Part shown: one piece after another, positions 1 through 5,674 of the stretch
How the letters are laid out: every line of letters begins with the position of its first letter
Numbering within the stretch: position 1 is the stretch's first letter
Assembly: GCA_964414185.1 (NCBI GenBank)
Contig: CAYPVK010000019.1
Location: 1-12,098 of the forward strand
Reading direction: 5' to 3'
DNA: 12,098 nt
DNA from: UBA7488 sp964414185
GTDB lineage: Bacteria; Pseudomonadota; Alphaproteobacteria; CAAHEQ01; UBA3637
Translations under genes and position numbers: made by a program
Notes under the pieces: generated by a model
The model's input: only the letters and a program-made list of their open reading frames with translations
What the model was told of the DNA's origin: nothing
Database searches by the model: none

Positions 1-1
1 C

Positions 2-43
2 GCTTTCGCGTATCGCTTCCCTTATCATTCGTCCAGCAGACAT
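2..43 (-). CDS. Partial unidentified protein, N-terminus only
   Basis: A minus-strand gene enters the window from the left. Its ATG is at 43-41 and only 14 codons are visible, reading MSAGRMIREAIRES. The start is supported by a strong Shine-Dalgarno AAGGAG five bases upstream (plus positions 49-54) and by a near-consensus promoter at 81-109. A second in-frame ATG at 28-26 is less likely because it lies about 20 bases from that ribosome binding site. Too little protein is visible to name a family. The gene is divergent from ssrA. Confidence 0.6.
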   Translation of the reverse strand, partial: MSAGRMIREAIRES

Positions 44-80
44 AAAGACTCCTTACCGAAAAAAATATCCTTTTGTGTCA

Positions 81-109
81 GTTATAAATCAAAAAGGTAT
101 TTATGTCAA
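81..109 (-). promoter_or_regulatory. Sigma70-type promoter for the left-edge minus-strand gene
   Basis: On the minus strand TTGACA (109-104) and TATAAC (86-81) are separated by exactly 17 bases. Transcription would start near position 75, giving a leader of about 30 bases that contains the AAGGAG ribosome binding site before the ATG at 43. Confidence 0.75.
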
Positions 110-186
110 GCGTTTTTTTTCAAAAAGCCCTCCTCACACGAAAAAAATTGACAAAAATGTTTTTGTCGTTTTTCTTAAAAAACATC

Positions 187-215
187 TTGATTTCAAGCAA
201 AAATTATGATATTTT
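187..215 (+). promoter_or_regulatory. Candidate promoter for ssrA
   Basis: TTGATT (187-192) and TATTTT (210-215) are 17 bases apart, which would place the start near 222, at the beginning of a 17-base palindrome (222-238, GCCGATTT/AAATCGGC) and just before the tmRNA acceptor piece. The match is moderate. An upstream TTGACA at 148-153 has no good -10 at the right distance. Confidence 0.4.
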
Positions 216-221
216 AAAAAT

Positions 222-304
222 GCCGATTTTAAATCGGCTATGATACTAAACGAAAAGTGAAATAGATGTTGTGGACTCGGGGGCGGTACCCGACACCTCC
301 ACCA
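222..304 (+). ncRNA. ssrA: tmRNA acceptor piece
   Basis: This piece supplies the 3' half of the tRNA-like domain: one strand of helix P2 (242-258), the T-arm (277-293), the 3' acceptor strand (294-300), discriminator A301 and an encoded CCA (302-304). The mature 5' end is not determined from sequence and could lie anywhere from about 222 to 241. Confidence 0.85.
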
Positions 305-456
305 AAAATCGTTTTTGTGACCGCCGTGCAAAAAAAACGGTAAAGGCACGAAAAATCGCCGTTAACATAAAGGACAAGGTTTATGCAACCGCCGTGCAGT
401 ATCCCCTGTATAAGGGAGCAAAAACCGCCGTTATTCAGTCGTTAAAACACATTTAT
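305..456 (+). other. Intervening segment of the tmRNA precursor
   Basis: This stretch joins the two tmRNA pieces in the precursor and should be cut out by tRNA-type processing (RNase P at the 457 end, 3' trimming at 304). It carries CGCCGT at 322, 357, 390 and 426, spaced 35, 33 and 36 bases. Each of the first three units can form a hairpin: CGTGC 325-329 with GCACG 346-350; CATAAA 366-371 with TTTATG 380-385; and TGC plus TCCC (395-397, 402-405) with GGGA plus GCA (414-417, 418-420). No protein gene is credible here. Confidence 0.7.
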
Positions 457-637
457 GGGGGTGAAACAGGATCGACACGCATAATAAAGACTTTTTCTTG
501 TATCCGGCATGGTACCGCCGTTATCGGGCTGAAAAATACAAATGCAAATGATAATTTTGCTCCGGTCGCAAAAGCCGCTTAATTAAGCGTCTTTGACCAC
601 CAATTCCCGACCAATATGAGCGGTCGGGTGGGGGTTG
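457..637 (+). ncRNA. ssrA: tmRNA coding piece
   Basis: This piece begins with the 5' acceptor strand (457-463) and the D-arm-like segment with GGATCGAC (469-476), then the P2 strand (490-504), a pseudoknot-like region (505-540), the tag frame (544-582), a palindrome CGCTTAA/TTAAGCG (576-589) over the stop codon like helix P5, and a 7-bp hairpin CCCGACC (606-612)/GGTCGGG (622-628). The exact mature 3' end is unknown; I place it before the terminator stem. Confidence 0.85.
544..582 (+). other. ssrA: tmRNA tag reading frame (ANDNFAPVAKAA)
   Basis: The resume codon is GCA at 544 and the stop is TAA at 580-582, giving ANDNFAPVAKAA after the alanine donated by tmRNA. The N-terminal ANDNF matches the SspB-binding end of alphaproteobacterial tags such as that of Caulobacter. 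The C-terminal AKAA has Lys where Leu or Val is usual in the ClpX-recognised end. Confidence 0.92.
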
Positions 638-675
638 GAAGGTTCTCCCAGCAACAGAAGAACCTTCACTTTTTT
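638..675 (+). terminator. Intrinsic terminator of ssrA
   Basis: A perfect 9-bp stem, GAAGGTTCT (638-646) with AGAACCTTC (659-667), has a 12-base loop and is followed by AC and six T (670-675). It closes the ssrA transcript and separates it from sspB. Confidence 0.85.
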
Positions 676-832
676 AAAGGCAAATCGGATATGGGCGAAA
701 ATGCCGCTTCATTTTGAATGTTTGTCTTGCGCACGAAAGAATTTTGAACAATATGAATACAGGAAAGCCTGTAACACGCCAAAACCCGTTGCGGATTTCC
801 AAAGATAAAAAATCAAACACAAGGAAAAAATA
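676..832 (+). other. Leader region upstream of sspB
   Basis: This 157-base gap has no gene. It contains a short perfect hairpin TACAGG-AAAG-CCTGTA at 758-773 that could be an RNA stem-loop or an operator. TTGCGC at 727 and TATGAA at 752 are 19 bases apart and make only a weak promoter candidate. The sspB ribosome binding site AAGGA is at 821-825. Confidence 0.4.
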
Positions 833-1243
833 ATGCCGATAGATTATACGCCCTATTTAAACAAAGCGTTTAAAAATTTAATCAAAGACGTATTGGAAGA
901 CGCTTCTCGAAACGGCGTACCCGACGGTTCGCATTTTTTCTTTACCTTTCAAACAAATCGTTCGGACGTGAAAATGCCCGAATTCATCCGTGTCAAATAC
1001 CCGAAAGAAATGAGCATAATATTGCAACATCAATACGACAATTTAAATGCCGGCCAAGATGCGTTTTCCGTGACGTTGGCATTCGGCGGGATTCCGGCGA
1101 CGTTGGTCATTCCCTATGACGCATTGATTAATTTTTCCGATCCGGGCGCGGGATTCGGCTATACTTTTACCCCCGCAGGCCCGCAAGAAAAAACGCCGCA
1201 AAAGGCCGAAGTCATATCTTTGAGCGAACGGCGCAAATCATAA
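833..1243 (+). CDS. sspB: ClpXP adaptor SspB, alphaproteobacterial type
   Basis: SspB binds the N-terminal part of the tmRNA-encoded tag and delivers tagged proteins to the ClpXP protease in the cytosol. The 136-residue protein shows the family's core: HFFFTFQT (34-41), PKEMSIILQHQYDNL (57-71), a strand-rich segment around FGGIPATLVIPYDAL (84-98) and FSDP (101-104). A Pro/Lys-rich linker leads to a basic C-terminal tail, AEVISLSERRKS (125-136), in the position of the ClpX-docking motif. The ATG at 833 has AAGGA seven bases upstream. The gene lies directly downstream of ssrA, whose tag it should recognise, and 75 bases before a ribbon-helix-helix gene probably in the same transcript. Assignment is by recognised motifs, not by a search. 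Confidence 0.9.
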   Translation: MPIDYTPYLNKAFKNLIKDVLEDASRNGVPDGSHFFFTFQTNRSDVKMPEFIRVKYPKEMSIILQHQYDNLNAGQDAFSVTLAFGGIPATLVIPYDALINFSDPGAGFGYTFTPAGPQEKTPQKAEVISLSERRKS

Positions 1244-1318
1244 CGGCACGACATTTTAACCGATTTTAACATGCAAGGGCGCGCAGTACATCCGCCCGCA
1301 TAAAACGGCAAGGAAAAC

Positions 1319-1537
1319 ATGGGCAAACATTCTATCGTCATTTATTCGCACCGCACCAGCATCACATTGGAAGATGAATTTTGGGCGGCACTTAAAACTA
1401 TCGCGGAAAAACAAAACCGTTCGATTGCATCAATCGTAACCGAAATCGACGATACGCGTTCGACAAACCTGTCAAGCGCTTTGCGCGTATATGTGCTGAA
1501 TTATTTTACGAGCAACCCGTCAAACGGCGCGGCATAA
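1319..1537 (+). CDS. Ribbon-helix-helix domain protein (RHH_4-like)
   Basis: This 72-residue protein has the pattern of the alphaproteobacterial ribbon-helix-helix family: a first strand KHSIVIYSHRTSITLEDEFW (3-22) followed by two helices, with the turn near NRS and the conserved NLSSALRVYVLNYF (50-63). Such proteins often dimerise and bind DNA as small repressors, but no target is known here. ATG 1319 has AAGGA (1310-1314) four bases upstream. It follows sspB on the same strand, an arrangement I recall from other alphaproteobacteria, so co-transcription is likely. Its stop lies only 9 bases from the stop of the convergent uppP. No terminator is visible between them. Confidence 0.8.
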   Translation: MGKHSIVIYSHRTSITLEDEFWAALKTIAEKQNRSIASIVTEIDDTRSTNLSSALRVYVLNYFTSNPSNGAA

Positions 1538-1546
1538 AAAGCAAAA

Positions 1547-2323
1547 TCACAAAAACCAAACAAGCAAGAAAATTCCCAACACCACGCGGTAAACGGCAAA
1601 TATGGCAAAAGAAGCCTTTTTGACCCAGCTCATCAAAAACCACACAGCCAACAATCCGAACAAACCGGACAACCCGACGCCCCATAAAATATCGGGCGAT
1701 GCAATTTGATCGACCCCTTCAGCGCGATAGCTGACATACCCTTGATAAACGGCGCCGAACGCAATCGTCGGTATTGACAACAACATTGAAAAGCGAGCGG
1801 CGGCAGTCCGTTTTAACCCCAAAAACCGCGCGCATGTCATCGTTATGCCCGAACGGCTTGTCCCGGGGACCAATGCTAAAATTTGTGTGCATCCGATGAT
1901 AAAGGCACCCTTATACGATAGCTCTGCGATATCGCGGTTTTTGGGACATATCTTGTCAACCCACCACAACAAAATGCCGAAAAAAACAGATGTGGCGGCA
2001 ACTAAAACGGGTGTTCGAAAAAATGTTTCGACAATATCGCGTAAAAAATATCCGCCGATTAAAATCGGCAAAACGGCCACTATTAATTTAACCGTTAAAT
2101 CGCGTGCGGGGCCTTTGCGAAACAACCCGATAAACATAGCCCGAATGTCTTTGTGAAAATACACCAAAACCGCCAACAACGTCCCGACATGCAACGCAAC
2201 ATCCATTGTCAACGTTTGATCGGACAAACCGAACGCTTCGGCCAATATCAAATGCCCGGAAGAACTGACCGGCAGAAATTCCGTGGCGCTTTGGATTACG
2301 GATAATAAAATTACGTCAAACAT
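1547..2323 (-). CDS. uppP: Undecaprenyl-diphosphate phosphatase (BacA/UppP)
   Basis: This integral membrane enzyme dephosphorylates undecaprenyl diphosphate to recycle the lipid carrier of peptidoglycan and other surface polymers; overproduction of family members gives bacitracin resistance. The 258-residue product carries the two family motifs, EFLPVSSSGH (15-24) and PGTSRSG (153-159), among several hydrophobic segments. QS replaces the common QG just before TEFLP. I chose ATG 2323 because the catalytic motif then sits at the usual distance from the N-terminus. A TTG at 2398 in the same frame would add 25 residues without family resemblance. There is no Shine-Dalgarno before ATG 2323, but a promoter places the transcript start almost on the ATG, so the mRNA may be leaderless. 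It converges with the ribbon-helix-helix gene. Confidence 0.93.
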   Translation of the reverse strand: MFDVILLSVIQSATEFLPVSSSGHLILAEAFGLSDQTLTMDVALHVGTLLAVLVYFHKDIRAMFIGLFRKGPARDLTVKLIVAVLPILIGGYFLRDIVETFFRTPVLVAATSVFFGILLWWVDKICPKNRDIAELSYKGAFIIGCTQILALVPGTSRSGITMTCARFLGLKRTAAARFSMLLSIPTIAFGAVYQGYVSYRAEGVDQIASPDILWGVGLSGLFGLLAVWFLMSWVKKASFAIFAVYRVVLGIFLLVWFL

Positions 2324-2330
2324 GTTTTTA

Positions 2331-2358
2331 AGAGTATCAGAAATAACGCGAATGTCAA
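2331..2358 (-). promoter_or_regulatory. Promoter of uppP, predicted leaderless
   Basis: On the minus strand TTGACA (2358-2353) is followed after 16 bases by TACTCT (2336-2331), preceded by TG one base away as in extended -10 promoters. A start 7-8 bases downstream falls at 2324-2323, the uppP ATG itself, which fits the lack of a ribosome binding site. Confidence 0.6.
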
Positions 2359-2404
2359 CCGTCGCCCCGAAAAATAACGGTAAATTTTTTAAAACCAAAG
2401 TCCG

Positions 2405-3169
2405 TTAATAGCTCATCGCATTAACTTTGGCACTTGTCCGCATTAAAAGCGTCACTTCCTTTGACATGCGGCCGTAAGCATAGATATTGTGCACGCCGTC
2501 TTTGGATGACGCAAAAAACAACGTATCCCCGCTTTGGTTAAACGACAATACCGTTACATCAAAGGCAATGACTTTTTGCGTATTGCCCGTTTCCATCGAC
2601 ACAATCGTGATATGGTCGTTATCATAATAGGCAAATTCGGTTTCGTCTTTGTTCAAACAAAACAATGCCGCCTTTTGCGCCAACAATTCGCCGCCGTGTT
2701 CGTCAACGCGGGCAAAAGCGCCGCCCGCCGTTATGTAGTACAGCTTTTTGCATTTCGGGCTCCAAACGGGCGGGACGACCTTGGCACGCAATTGGTAAAT
2801 CGGTTGGTATTTTTTGCGCGCTTTTTTATATACAATCATATCGGCGGTGCCGGCCGCGTTAAGCAAATCCGCCTTTAAAACCGCGACGTAAGGCGTCTTT
2901 GTTTCCAAAAGGGCCGGATAATAAAAATATCCCCACTGTTTAAACATCGGGGCAACCCCGTCGTTGCCGAACCCGAACGGCGTGCCCAAAACGGTTGTTT
3001 CTTCGCCGTCAAATTCAACACCGCAAATATAATCGCGGGCAGCCGAAAAACAAGAAAAAGCGGGGACGGATTTCACAAAACGGCAACGGTTGTCCTTTAA
3101 GACCACCCAAAGTTTTTCATGTTCATCTATAAAAAACACCCGATAAGGTGATAAAACCGTAATTGCCAT
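2405..3169 (-). CDS. Uncharacterised beta-propeller-like protein
   Basis: I do not recognise a named family. The 254-residue product is built of short repeated beta-strand units typical of WD40/TolB-like propellers, for example segments around VWSPKCKKLYYITAGG, FCLNKDETEFAYYDNDHITI and SFNQSGDTLFFASSKDGVHN, each with the aromatic/SPDG-like turn of such blades. There is no signal peptide or membrane segment, so it is probably cytosolic, which is unusual for TolB itself. I chose ATG 3169 rather than 3175 because AAGGA lies seven bases before the former but almost touches the latter. It has its own promoter (3189-3217) and is divergent from the moxR operon. uppP, 81 bases downstream, has a separate promoter. 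Confidence 0.65.
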   Translation of the reverse strand: MAITVLSPYRVFFIDEHEKLWVVLKDNRCRFVKSVPAFSCFSAARDYICGVEFDGEETTVLGTPFGFGNDGVAPMFKQWGYFYYPALLETKTPYVAVLKADLLNAAGTADMIVYKKARKKYQPIYQLRAKVVPPVWSPKCKKLYYITAGGAFARVDEHGGELLAQKAALFCLNKDETEFAYYDNDHITIVSMETGNTQKVIAFDVTVLSFNQSGDTLFFASSKDGVHNIYAYGRMSKEVTLLMRTSAKVNAMSY

Positions 3170-3198
3170 TTGCATTTCCTTGCAAAAGAGTATATATT
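3170..3198 (+). promoter_or_regulatory. Candidate promoter of the moxR operon
   Basis: TTGCAT (3170-3175) and TATATT (3193-3198) are separated by 17 bases, with a start near 3205 and a leader of about 50 bases. It overlaps the divergent promoter at 3189-3217, so the two cannot be occupied at once. Confidence 0.5.
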
Positions 3199-3217
3199 AA
3201 AATGAATATAAAATCAA
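3189..3217 (-). promoter_or_regulatory. Promoter of the beta-propeller gene
   Basis: On the minus strand TTGATT (3217-3212) and TATACT (3194-3189) have a 17-base spacer. The start would be near 3182, giving a leader of about 13 bases with the AAGGA site. Its -10 overlaps the -10 of the divergent moxR promoter. Confidence 0.65.
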
Positions 3218-3255
3218 TTATTGTTTCGAATATTTTTAAAAAAGAAAGGTACCCT

Positions 3256-4215
3256 ATGACGCCGAAAGAAGTTTTTGAATCGCTCAAAACCTATATGAAC
3301 AGCCGCATTATCGGCCAACAAGTATTGGTCGACCGTTTGTTGATGACTTTGTTGTGCGACGGGCATTTGTTGGTCGAAGGGGCGCCGGGGTTGGCAAAAA
3401 CCAAAGCGATTAAAACTTTGTCCGATTGTATTGAAGCGCGCGCGCACCGCATTCAATTCACGCCCGATTTATTGCCGGCCGACATCACGGGTTCCGATGT
3501 GTACTGCCCCAAAACAAACAGCTTCTTTTTTCAAAAAGGGCCTATTTTTAACAATTTGGTCTTGGCCGACGAAATCAACCGCGCGCCGGCAAAAGTGCAA
3601 TCCGCGCTGCTTGAAGCAATGGGCGAACGCCAAGTAACGATCGGCAACACGACTTATCAATTACCCAAATTGTTTATGGTCATGGCCACGCAAAACCCGA
3701 TTGAACACGAAGGGACATACAATTTGCCCGAAGCGCAATTGGACCGTTTTTTAATGTACGTAAAAATCAACCACCCCGATATCGAATCCGAACGCAAAAT
3801 TTTAAAATTGATTCAGGCCGAAGAAAAAAACGAACTGCCGCCCGCCATTTCAAAAGTCAAACAAAGCGTGATTTTTGAAGCCAAACGCGAAGTGCTTGAC
3901 ACATATATGTCCGACGAATTGCAAGAATACATCATCCAATTTGTCATGGCCACGCGCATGCCGAAACCCTATGGCGCGAATTTGGATAAAATCATCAAAT
4001 ACGGGGCCAGCCCGCGCGGCACGATTGCGTTGGACATTACCGCTCGGGCACATGCTTGGTTGGCGGGACGTTCGTTCGTGATGCCCGAAGACATCCACAA
4101 CGTTTTAAAAGACGTATTGCGCCATCGCATTATTTTAACATTCGAAGCCAAAGCGCAAAACATTACTTCCGACGAAGTATTGGATGTGCTGATGAATAAG
4201 GTGCCGTTGCCTTGA
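3256..4215 (+). CDS. MoxR-family AAA+ ATPase
   Basis: MoxR ATPases are cytosolic AAA+ chaperone-like proteins that help mature or assemble partner complexes, often with von Willebrand A or DUF58 partners encoded next door. The 319-residue product has Walker A GAPGLAKT (42-49), Walker B LVLADE (101-106) followed by INRAPAKVQSALLEAM, sensor 1 ATQNP (144-148) and the LDRF arginine segment (162-165), then a C-terminal lid domain. Length is normal for the family. I chose ATG 3256, which has GAAAGG upstream and starts at the usual distance from IGQ; the longer frame back to 3163 has no ribosome binding site. It is the first gene of a four-gene operon and overlaps DUF58 by one base (TGATG), implying coupled translation. 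Confidence 0.93.
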   Translation: MTPKEVFESLKTYMNSRIIGQQVLVDRLLMTLLCDGHLLVEGAPGLAKTKAIKTLSDCIEARAHRIQFTPDLLPADITGSDVYCPKTNSFFFQKGPIFNNLVLADEINRAPAKVQSALLEAMGERQVTIGNTTYQLPKLFMVMATQNPIEHEGTYNLPEAQLDRFLMYVKINHPDIESERKILKLIQAEEKNELPPAISKVKQSVIFEAKREVLDTYMSDELQEYIIQFVMATRMPKPYGANLDKIIKYGASPRGTIALDITARAHAWLAGRSFVMPEDIHNVLKDVLRHRIILTFEAKAQNITSDEVLDVLMNKVPLP

Positions 4216-5129
4216 TGAAAAAAGAAAAATTCAACGCCCAAGTTTTTGCGGACACTGCCGAATTGGCGGCTTTGAAAGCGCGCGCCGCGGGAACCGATAT
4301 GCCCTCTTCTTTAAAACAAACGGTTCACGGAACGGGTACGGCCGTTTCGCCGTTTAAATCGCGCGGCATGGATTTTTCCGAGGTGCGTTCATATCAGGCG
4401 GGCGACGACATCCGCCAAATCGATTGGCGCGTGACGGCAAAATACGGCAAACCGTTTACAAAATTATATATTGATGAAAAAGACCGCCAAATTTACATCG
4501 TTTGCGATGAACGCAGCGGCATGAAATTTGCTTCGCGCGGCGAATTCAAAAGTGTCGTTGCCGCCAAAATCGCCGCTTTTTTATTATGGACGGGATCTGT
4601 TAAACACCATACGCTCCATACGTTGATTTTAACGCCCGATACGCTCAAACAAACGGCTTTCGGCAGCGGCGACGACGTTGTGTTGTCCGTTTTGAAAGAC
4701 TTAAGCGCCGCAACGAATCCGACCGATTTGAAACCGGATGTACCCACAATGGAACGCGCCGCTTTGACGGCGGCGGCGGGCGCGCAAAAAGGGGCACTTG
4801 TTTTTTTCATCAGCGATTTTCATGATTTGGATACGGGCGCCGTTTCGCATTTAAGGGAACTGTCGGCCAAAGCACAGGTGTTTTTGATTCATGTGTACGA
4901 CGAAATGGAACGCATTTTGCCCAATGCCGTTTTGCCGGTAACGAACGGAACGGATTTGATTTTGGCGGACATGAAAAAAGAATCTGCACGCCAATCGTAT
5001 GAAAAAGCTTTCGAAGCACGACGCGCATTGTTGAAAAAAACGGCGGATACTTATAAGGCGGGATACCTTTCGGTACATACCGATGAAGATTATCTGACAC
5101 GGCTCATTTCATTCATAAGGGGGAAATAA
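4215..5129 (+). CDS. DUF58 protein, MoxR partner
   Basis: The 304-residue product has the DUF58 hallmark YQAGDDIRQIDW (60-71) followed by a von Willebrand A-like domain. The metal-binding motif expected as DxSxS is DERSG (98-102), a degenerate form like that in many proteobacterial DUF58 proteins, so metal binding may be lost. No signal peptide or membrane segment is evident. Role: probable partner of the adjacent MoxR ATPase in a membrane-associated maturation complex; the substrate is unknown. ATG 4215 overlaps the moxR stop by one base. A TTG three bases earlier is possible but less likely. Confidence 0.88.
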   Translation: MKKEKFNAQVFADTAELAALKARAAGTDMPSSLKQTVHGTGTAVSPFKSRGMDFSEVRSYQAGDDIRQIDWRVTAKYGKPFTKLYIDEKDRQIYIVCDERSGMKFASRGEFKSVVAAKIAAFLLWTGSVKHHTLHTLILTPDTLKQTAFGSGDDVVLSVLKDLSAATNPTDLKPDVPTMERAALTAAAGAQKGALVFFISDFHDLDTGAVSHLRELSAKAQVFLIHVYDEMERILPNAVLPVTNGTDLILADMKKESARQSYEKAFEARRALLKKTADTYKAGYLSVHTDEDYLTRLISFIRGK

Positions 5130-5132
5130 CAC

Positions 5133-5216
5133 ATGGCGAATCGGCATTTCGGTATGATTTATGCAAGCATTGCCCCCTTGTCGGTAAGGGAATGGACAAA
5201 TGCAACATCCGATTGA
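5133..5216 (+). CDS. Possible 27-residue micro-ORF between DUF58 and DUF4381
   Basis: An ATG at 5133, nine or so bases after a purine-rich AAGGGGGA, opens a 27-codon frame (begins MANRHFGMIYASI) that ends at TGA 5214-5216, overlapping the DUF4381 start by 17 bases. It may be translated and help couple the two genes, or be chance. No family is recognised, and codon evidence is too short to decide. Confidence 0.25.
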   Translation: MANRHFGMIYASIAPLSVREWTNATSD

Positions 5217-5673
5217 TTTATCCGGCCTGAAAGATGTGATTTTGCCCGCCGCGCCGTCGTTTTTCCCGCCGGCCGTCGGTTGGTGGTTCATATTGGGCTT
5301 TTTATATTTATGTTTGGTTTTCGGAGTTTTGCTGTGGCTTGTCCGGTATTTCAGCCCGAAAAATTATGCTTTAAGGGAACTTGAAACGGCTTACGGCGAA
5401 GCACCCACAACCGTTTCTTTTGCCAAAACCGCATCGGCAATTTTAAAGCGTATCGCCATTTTAAAATACGGCGCGCCGGCCGTTGCAAAATTGGGCAGTG
5501 CCAAATGGGCGGGCTTTTTGGCGGACAAAGGGCAAGAATTTTTATCGCCCGAGCAAGCAAATTTTATTGCTTTTTCGACTTATTTGCCGCAAAATGGACA
5601 AATGCATGCGGATAAAGAAAAATTGTACTTCGCCGTCCGCCGCTTGATTATTCAAATGTTTAAAGGGAAATAA
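5200..5673 (+). CDS. DUF4381 single-pass membrane protein
   Basis: The 157-residue product matches the DUF4381 family found in MoxR/DUF58 operons: a short polar N-terminus with a proline-rich PAAPSFFPPAVGWW (16-29), one transmembrane helix (about 26-50), then a cytosolic helical domain containing AKTASAILKRIAI and SAKWAGFLADKG. ATG 5200 has AAGGGA (5186-5191) eight bases upstream, and an in-frame TAA at 5185-5187 rules out a longer start. Likely membrane anchor for the MoxR/DUF58 complex. The gene is 70 bases after DUF58 and one base before the TerB gene. Confidence 0.85.
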   Translation: MQHPIDLSGLKDVILPAAPSFFPPAVGWWFILGFLYLCLVFGVLLWLVRYFSPKNYALRELETAYGEAPTTVSFAKTASAILKRIAILKYGAPAVAKLGSAKWAGFLADKGQEFLSPEQANFIAFSTYLPQNGQMHADKEKLYFAVRRLIIQMFKGK

Positions 5674-5674
5674 T

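Larger units (their letters stand above)
222..637 (+). ncRNA. ssrA: tmRNA precursor, circularly permuted two-piece form
   Basis: Transfer-messenger RNA rescues ribosomes stalled on broken mRNA and adds a degradation tag. The gene is permuted as in alphaproteobacteria: the acceptor piece, ending ACCA at 301-304, comes first and the coding piece begins at 457. The two pieces form a 7-bp acceptor stem, GGGGGTG (457-463) with CACCTCC (294-300). Its third pair is G459-U298, the G3-U70 identity element of alanyl-tRNA synthetase. A T-arm is at 277-293 (5-bp stem, 7-base loop). The pieces also pair through GATAC (242-246) with GTATC (500-504) and AAAAGT (253-258) with ACTTTT (490-495), matching helix P2. 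The tag frame is at 544-582. The 5' and 3' ends given are estimates; an intrinsic terminator follows at 638-675. The T-loop GGCGGUA does not match the usual UUCRA pattern. Confidence 0.93.

Noticed and set aside
134..349. 71-codon minus-strand frame, Phe-rich
   Set aside because: It is antisense to the ssrA promoter and acceptor piece, has no ribosome binding site, and its composition just reflects A/T runs.
271..582. 103-codon open frame on the plus strand
   Set aside because: It runs through the tmRNA acceptor piece, the intervening segment and the coding piece; only its last 12 codons (the tag) are translated, and only as part of trans-translation.
2324..2398. N-terminal extension of uppP from TTG 2398
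   Set aside because: The 25 extra residues lack family resemblance, and the uppP promoter lies inside this stretch.
3163..3255. Upstream starts for the MoxR ATPase
   Set aside because: The region overlaps two promoters and the 5' end of the divergent gene; ATG 3256 has the ribosome binding site and gives the normal length.
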